A DNA stretch of 64,000 bases from positions 1-64,000 of the forward strand of contig NZ_FTOJ01000005.1 of NCBI RefSeq assembly GCF_900156685.1, in the 5' to 3' direction. The position numbers and the translations under genes were made by a program. Source of the stretch: Chryseobacterium piscicola (GTDB lineage Bacteria > Bacteroidota > Bacteroidia > Flavobacteriales > Weeksellaceae). The notes below the pieces were generated by a model that was not told the origin of the DNA, ran no database searches, and was given only the letters and a program-made list of their open reading frames with translations. How positions within the stretch are numbered: the first letter of the stretch is position 1; every line of letters starts with the position of its first letter. This document shows, piece by piece, positions 60,656-64,000 of this stretch.

Positions 60656-61663
60656 ATGGCTAGCAAAATACTTACTTTCGGTGAAGTAATCATGAGGCTT
60701 TCACCTCCCGGAAACAAAACAATGAAACAGAGCCACGAAATGGAATTCTTTTTCGGCGGAACTGAGCTCAACGTAGCATCATCATTGGCGACAATGGGTT
60801 GCAATGTGACACACATCAGTAATGTTTCTGACGATTTTGTGGGAGAATCAGCGTTGTCTTTCATCAAAAGTTTCGGCATTAATACGACTTTTATCAATAA
60901 AAATGAACATCCTTTAGGCTTATATTTTCTTGAAGTGGGTGCATCAGTTCGTGCGAGCAGAATTGCGTACAACAGACTGAACGGTTCTTTTGCCAACATC
61001 AAACCGGAACAGATCGACTGGAAAAAAGCTTTGGAAGGTTGCCAATATTTCCACTGGACAGGCATCAGCCCAGGAATTTCTGAAGGTGCTTACGAAACTT
61101 TGAAAGATGGTTTGCTGACTGCCCGTGAAATGGGAATTGAAGTAACAACCGATCCGGCTTACCGTTCCAACCTTTGGAAATATGGCAAAAACGGAAACGA
61201 AATTTTAAAGGAATTGGTTTCTTACTCAACGATTTTCATCGGTGGTGTAAATGAAATCAATGAAATTCTGGGAACTCAGTTTTCCTCAGATCAGCAAGGT
61301 TTCATGGAAGCTTGTGAAGAATTAAAAAAACAATGTCCTTCTATTCATAAAATTTTCGACAAAATAAGAATCGGAGTTACAGCAAGTTCTCAGCAAACGC
61401 GGGGAAGAGCCTTAATTAACGGAAAATATTTTGAAACTAAATTTATAGAAATAGACCAAGTTGTCGACAGAATAGGAACGGGAGATGCTTTTGCAGCAGG
61501 ATTAATTTATGGTTTACTAAATTTTGATGACCAAAAAGCTTTAAATTTTGCCAACGCAGCCTGCGCCATCAAACACACCATTTTAGGCGACATCAATTAC
61601 TGCAGCGCAGAAGATATTCTCGAAGTAATGGCCGGAAATTCCGGAGGAAGAATCAAAAGGTAA
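60656..61663 (+). CDS. kdgK: 2-Keto-3-deoxygluconate kinase (PfkB family)
   Basis: The protein has 335 residues. PfkB features: FGEVIMRLSPPGNKTMKQS, FGGTELNVASSLATMGCNVTHISNVSDD at the start and the ATP/catalytic motif DRIGTGDAFAAGLIYGLL near residue 275, with the general-base Asp. It phosphorylates KDG to KDPG. It joins the uronate branches that feed KDG and delivers KDPG to the aldolase gene next to it (159 bases). Confidence 0.94.
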   Translation: MASKILTFGEVIMRLSPPGNKTMKQSHEMEFFFGGTELNVASSLATMGCNVTHISNVSDDFVGESALSFIKSFGINTTFINKNEHPLGLYFLEVGASVRASRIAYNRLNGSFANIKPEQIDWKKALEGCQYFHWTGISPGISEGAYETLKDGLLTAREMGIEVTTDPAYRSNLWKYGKNGNEILKELVSYSTIFIGGVNEINEILGTQFSSDQQGFMEACEELKKQCPSIHKIFDKIRIGVTASSQQTRGRALINGKYFETKFIEIDQVVDRIGTGDAFAAGLIYGLLNFDDQKALNFANAACAIKHTILGDINYCSAEDILEVMAGNSGGRIKR

Positions 61664-61711
61664 CTCGCTTTTGGCTGTTAGCTTTTGGCAATTGGCTCAT
61701 CTCTTAAACAA

Positions 61712-61760
61712 AAACATTGCGGACTTCGCTGAGTGAAACGCCTTTGCGTTAAAAATATAC
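61712..61760 (+). repeat. Partial copy of the dispersed intergenic element (family B)
   Basis: AAACATTGCGGACTTCGC, TGAGTGAAACGCCTTTGCG and TTAAAAATATAC match the first half of 60528-60622; the second half is missing. It lies between kdgK and eda. Confidence 0.7.
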
Positions 61761-61822
61761 AGCACACTAAAGGATAGATTTAAACCCATCAAAGATTATT
61801 TTAACAAAATAATTCAACAAAA

Positions 61823-62491
61823 ATGACAAAAATTCAATTGGTTACCAACACCATCATCAATCAGGGAGCTTTGCCTCTGTATTACAATGCTGATGAAACG
61901 GTAACTTTAGAAATATTGAGATCGCTTTACAAAGCAGGAATCCGTGCGGTGGAATACACCAGCCGTGGAGAAGCTGCGTTGAGTAATTTTACAAAAATGG
62001 TAGAAGTTCGTAATGCAGAAATGCCAGAGATGCTTCTAGGAATCGGTACCATTAAAAATGTACAGCAAGCCAAAGAATATTACATGGCAGGAGCTGATTT
62101 CTTTATCAGTCCGGGTTTTGTGGCCGATGTTGCAGCATTTTTAATTCCGAAAGATGTGTTGTACAGTCCGGGTTGTATGACACCGACTGAAATTATCGCT
62201 GCTGAAACTGCGGGGGTGACTTTCATTAAATTATTCCCTGGAAACGCTTTGGGACCAGGATTTATGAGTGCCATCAAAGATATATTCCCAAATCTGAAAT
62301 TCATGCCGACAGGTGGAGTTGATACCACGAAAGAAAGTATTGACAGCTGGTTCAAGGCAGGTGTTTCTGCGGTGGGAATGGGAAGCAAGTTGGTAAGCAA
62401 AGAATTGATGCTTGCGAAAGACTATGCAACGATAGAAAGTGAAACCAAAAAAGTGCTGGATATCATTCAGACTTTAAAACAAATAAATTGA
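61823..62491 (+). CDS. eda: 2-Dehydro-3-deoxy-phosphogluconate aldolase (KDPG aldolase)
   Basis: The protein has 222 residues, a TIM barrel of the Eda family. It cleaves KDPG to pyruvate and glyceraldehyde 3-phosphate. Key features: Glu in IRAVEYTSRGEAALSNF, GIGTIKNVQQAKEYYMAGADFFISPG, and the Schiff-base Lys in GVTFIKLFPGNALGPGFM, followed by FMPTGGVDTTKESIDSWF and GVSAVGMGSKL. The second activity (KHG aldolase) is possible. Its stop is 2 bases before the transporter start. Confidence 0.95.
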   Translation: MTKIQLVTNTIINQGALPLYYNADETVTLEILRSLYKAGIRAVEYTSRGEAALSNFTKMVEVRNAEMPEMLLGIGTIKNVQQAKEYYMAGADFFISPGFVADVAAFLIPKDVLYSPGCMTPTEIIAAETAGVTFIKLFPGNALGPGFMSAIKDIFPNLKFMPTGGVDTTKESIDSWFKAGVSAVGMGSKLVSKELMLAKDYATIESETKKVLDIIQTLKQIN

Positions 62492-62493
62492 CT

Positions 62494-64000
62494 ATGAGTT
62501 CAGTTAAATCTCTTAAGCCGACGCAATACAGATGGACGATTTGTCTGCTGTTATTCCTCGCCACTACAATCAATTATCTGGATCGTCAGGTTTTATCATT
62601 AACGTGGAAGGATTTTATAGCACCAGAATTTCACTGGAATAACAATGATTACGGAAACATTACCGCATTATTCTCCATATTTTATGCAGTAGGTATGCTT
62701 TTCGCAGGAAAGTTCGTAGATTTCATGGATACCAAAAAAGGTTTCCTCTGGGCAATCGGAGTTTGGTCTGTCGGTGCAGTTTTACACGCATTCTGTGGAA
62801 TCGCAACTTCAGGAATCCTTACCGGAAACTGGGCAGCCGGTTTTCATGGTTCTAAAGAATTAATAGGAACAGTTTCCAACACTTCTGCCATCATCAGTAC
62901 AAGTGTAACTTTATTCATTTTCGCACGTTTTGTATTGGCAATTGGTGAGGCAGGAAATTTCCCTGCTGCGATTAAAACTACAGCAGAATATTTTCCTAAA
63001 AAAGACAGAGCATTTTCTACAAGTATATGGAATGCAGGAGCAACAGTCGGAGCTTTGGCAGCACCGATTACCATCCCTTTTATTGCAAAATCAATGGGTT
63101 GGGAATGGGCATTTATCATCATTGGTGCATTAGGATTTGTGTGGATGGGACTTTGGATATTCGTCTACAAAAAGCCTCATTTACACAAGAGAGTTAACGA
63201 GCACGAATTAACGTATATCAATCAGGATCAGGACGATCTTCCGAATGAAGACATTTCAGTTCCGGAAAAAGTATTTACGTTTAAAGAATGTTTCAGTTAC
63301 AGACAAACTTGGGCTTTTGCCTTCGGAAAATTCATGACAGACGGTGTTTGGTGGTTCTTTTTATTCTGGACTCCGGCTTATTTAAGCTCAGTTTACGGAA
63401 TGGATTCCACACAAAGTGCATTGCCATTATTTGTATTGTATATGATTACTTTGCTGTCTATTATAGGCGGATGGCTGCCAAAATATTTTGTTGAAAAGAA
63501 AGGAATGAACGCTTACAACGGACGAATGAAAGCGATGTTGATTTTCGCATTTTTCCCACTGTTAGCACTTCTTGCACAGCCTTTAGGAACAGCAACGTAT
63601 TGGATTCCGGTTTTAATTATCGGTATTGCAGGAGCAGCTCACCAAGCGTGGTCAGCCAATATTTTCTCAACTGTAGGAGATATGTTCCCTAAAAAAGCCA
63701 TTGCAACCATCACAGGAATTGGCGGAATGGCAGGCGGAATTGGTTCATTCATTATTAATAAATCTTCAGGAGTTCTATTTGATCATGCACACAAAGCATG
63801 GTCAACAGTAGATGGGGTTCCTTTGTTGGAAAAATATCCTCAGTTTGTCAACAACCGTTTGCCAGATGATTTCTTTAAGCAGTTAGAAAAATCAGGAGCC
63901 GTAGTTTCAGACGGAATAGACAAAGGTTATATGATCATTTTCTCACTCTGCGCAGTCGCTTATTTGATTGCATGGGTAGTAATGAAAATGTTGGTTCCTA
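62494..64000 (+). CDS. exuT: MFS hexuronate transporter, ExuT-like (cut by window end)
   Basis: The frame stays open from the ATG at 62494 to the window end (about 502 codons), so the stop lies beyond it. The N-terminus MSSVKSLKPTQYRWTICLLL is followed by an INYLDRQVLSLTWKDF segment, typical of the anion:cation symporter group, and RFVLAIGEAGNFPAAIKTTA matches the ExuT/GarP signature. Around ten membrane helices are visible, plus a cytoplasmic loop with charged residues (KKPHLHKRVNEHELTY). It should import galacturonate or glucuronate with H+. The 2-base gap from eda shows one transcript. uxaB, uxaA or a regulator may follow to the right. Confidence 0.9.
   Translation, partial: MSSVKSLKPTQYRWTICLLLFLATTINYLDRQVLSLTWKDFIAPEFHWNNNDYGNITALFSIFYAVGMLFAGKFVDFMDTKKGFLWAIGVWSVGAVLHAFCGIATSGILTGNWAAGFHGSKELIGTVSNTSAIISTSVTLFIFARFVLAIGEAGNFPAAIKTTAEYFPKKDRAFSTSIWNAGATVGALAAPITIPFIAKSMGWEWAFIIIGALGFVWMGLWIFVYKKPHLHKRVNEHELTYINQDQDDLPNEDISVPEKVFTFKECFSYRQTWAFAFGKFMTDGVWWFFLFWTPAYLSSVYGMDSTQSALPLFVLYMITLLSIIGGWLPKYFVEKKGMNAYNGRMKAMLIFAFFPLLALLAQPLGTATYWIPVLIIGIAGAAHQAWSANIFSTVGDMFPKKAIATITGIGGMAGGIGSFIINKSSGVLFDHAHKAWSTVDGVPLLEKYPQFVNNRLPDDFFKQLEKSGAVVSDGIDKGYMIIFSLCAVAYLIAWVVMKMLVP

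Noticed and set aside
1..64000. CRISPR array, prophage, integrative element or complete insertion sequence
   Set aside because: No regularly spaced direct repeats, cas genes, integrase, capsid or transposase genes were seen. The intergenic repeats are short and non-coding.

Overview
The window is chromosomal DNA from a member of the Bacteroidota, most likely the Flavobacteriia and close to Chryseobacterium (Weeksellaceae). The support is low-GC DNA, Bacteroidota-type promoter cores (TAnnTTTG, twice with a TTTG about 20 bases upstream), a SusC/SusD pair, a type IX secretion PLUG-type protein (DUF5103), lipoboxes ending in SC, and many families usual in flavobacteria (DUF4403, DUF4861, tandem Nfu_N). 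The genus is an inference from gene content. No rRNA, CRISPR, prophage, integrase or transposase gene was seen.

Bases 1-11,700 hold a TPR/AraC-type regulator that is cut or frameshifted at its 5' end, a secreted beta-propeller-like protein, a PIF1-type helicase with a C-terminal winged helix, a lipoprotein, a gamma-carbonic-anhydrase-like protein, an Nfu-type iron-sulfur scaffold, ferrochelatase, a two-gene unit of very small proteins, the PLUG-type protein and a metallo-beta-lactamase-fold hydrolase. Bases 11,700-17,910 form a trehalose-type locus: TonB-dependent receptor, GH37 trehalase and MFS transporter on the minus strand, with a divergent AraC regulator. Bases 17,990-27,220 are mostly housekeeping: a redoxin, miaA, yicC, gmk, nadA, folB, a DUF4403 protein, tRNA-Cys, a CinA-like protein, a SemiSWEET and an SDR. 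Bases 27,357-33,050 encode one 1,897-residue DUF4011/SF1 helicase/Vsr-like/DUF3320 protein with the domain order of the single-gene anti-phage system Hhe. Next to it is a decayed cupin gene.

Bases 34,580-64,000 are a large pectin utilisation locus. On the minus strand from 56,228 down lie SusC, SusD, a CE8 pectinesterase, a PL1 pectate lyase, a DUF4861 protein, a GH105 lipoprotein, GH43, GH28, an esterase, a second CE8, a CE12 rhamnogalacturonan acetylesterase, KdgF and two paralogous esterases. A short plus-strand unit adds DUF4861 and PL10. Divergent from susC is the uronate operon: kduI, kduD, uxaC, kdgK, eda and an ExuT-type transporter cut by the window end. Together these de-esterify and cleave pectin outside or in the periplasm, import oligomers by SusCD, release unsaturated and saturated galacturonate, and feed both to KDG and KDPG, ending in pyruvate and glyceraldehyde 3-phosphate. 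UxaB and UxaA, needed for the saturated branch, are not in the window.

No regulator gene lies within the pectin locus, but the 1.06-kb divergent region carries two near-identical LacI-type palindromes around AATCGATT, one on each operon's side, which suggests control by a LacI-family protein encoded elsewhere. The intergenic DNA is rich in dispersed repeats: a degenerate element of about 95 bases in seven or eight copies, two long foldback elements, two copies of a GCAGCCCGACTTGAACG element just after stop codons, and a multi-hairpin element before yicC.
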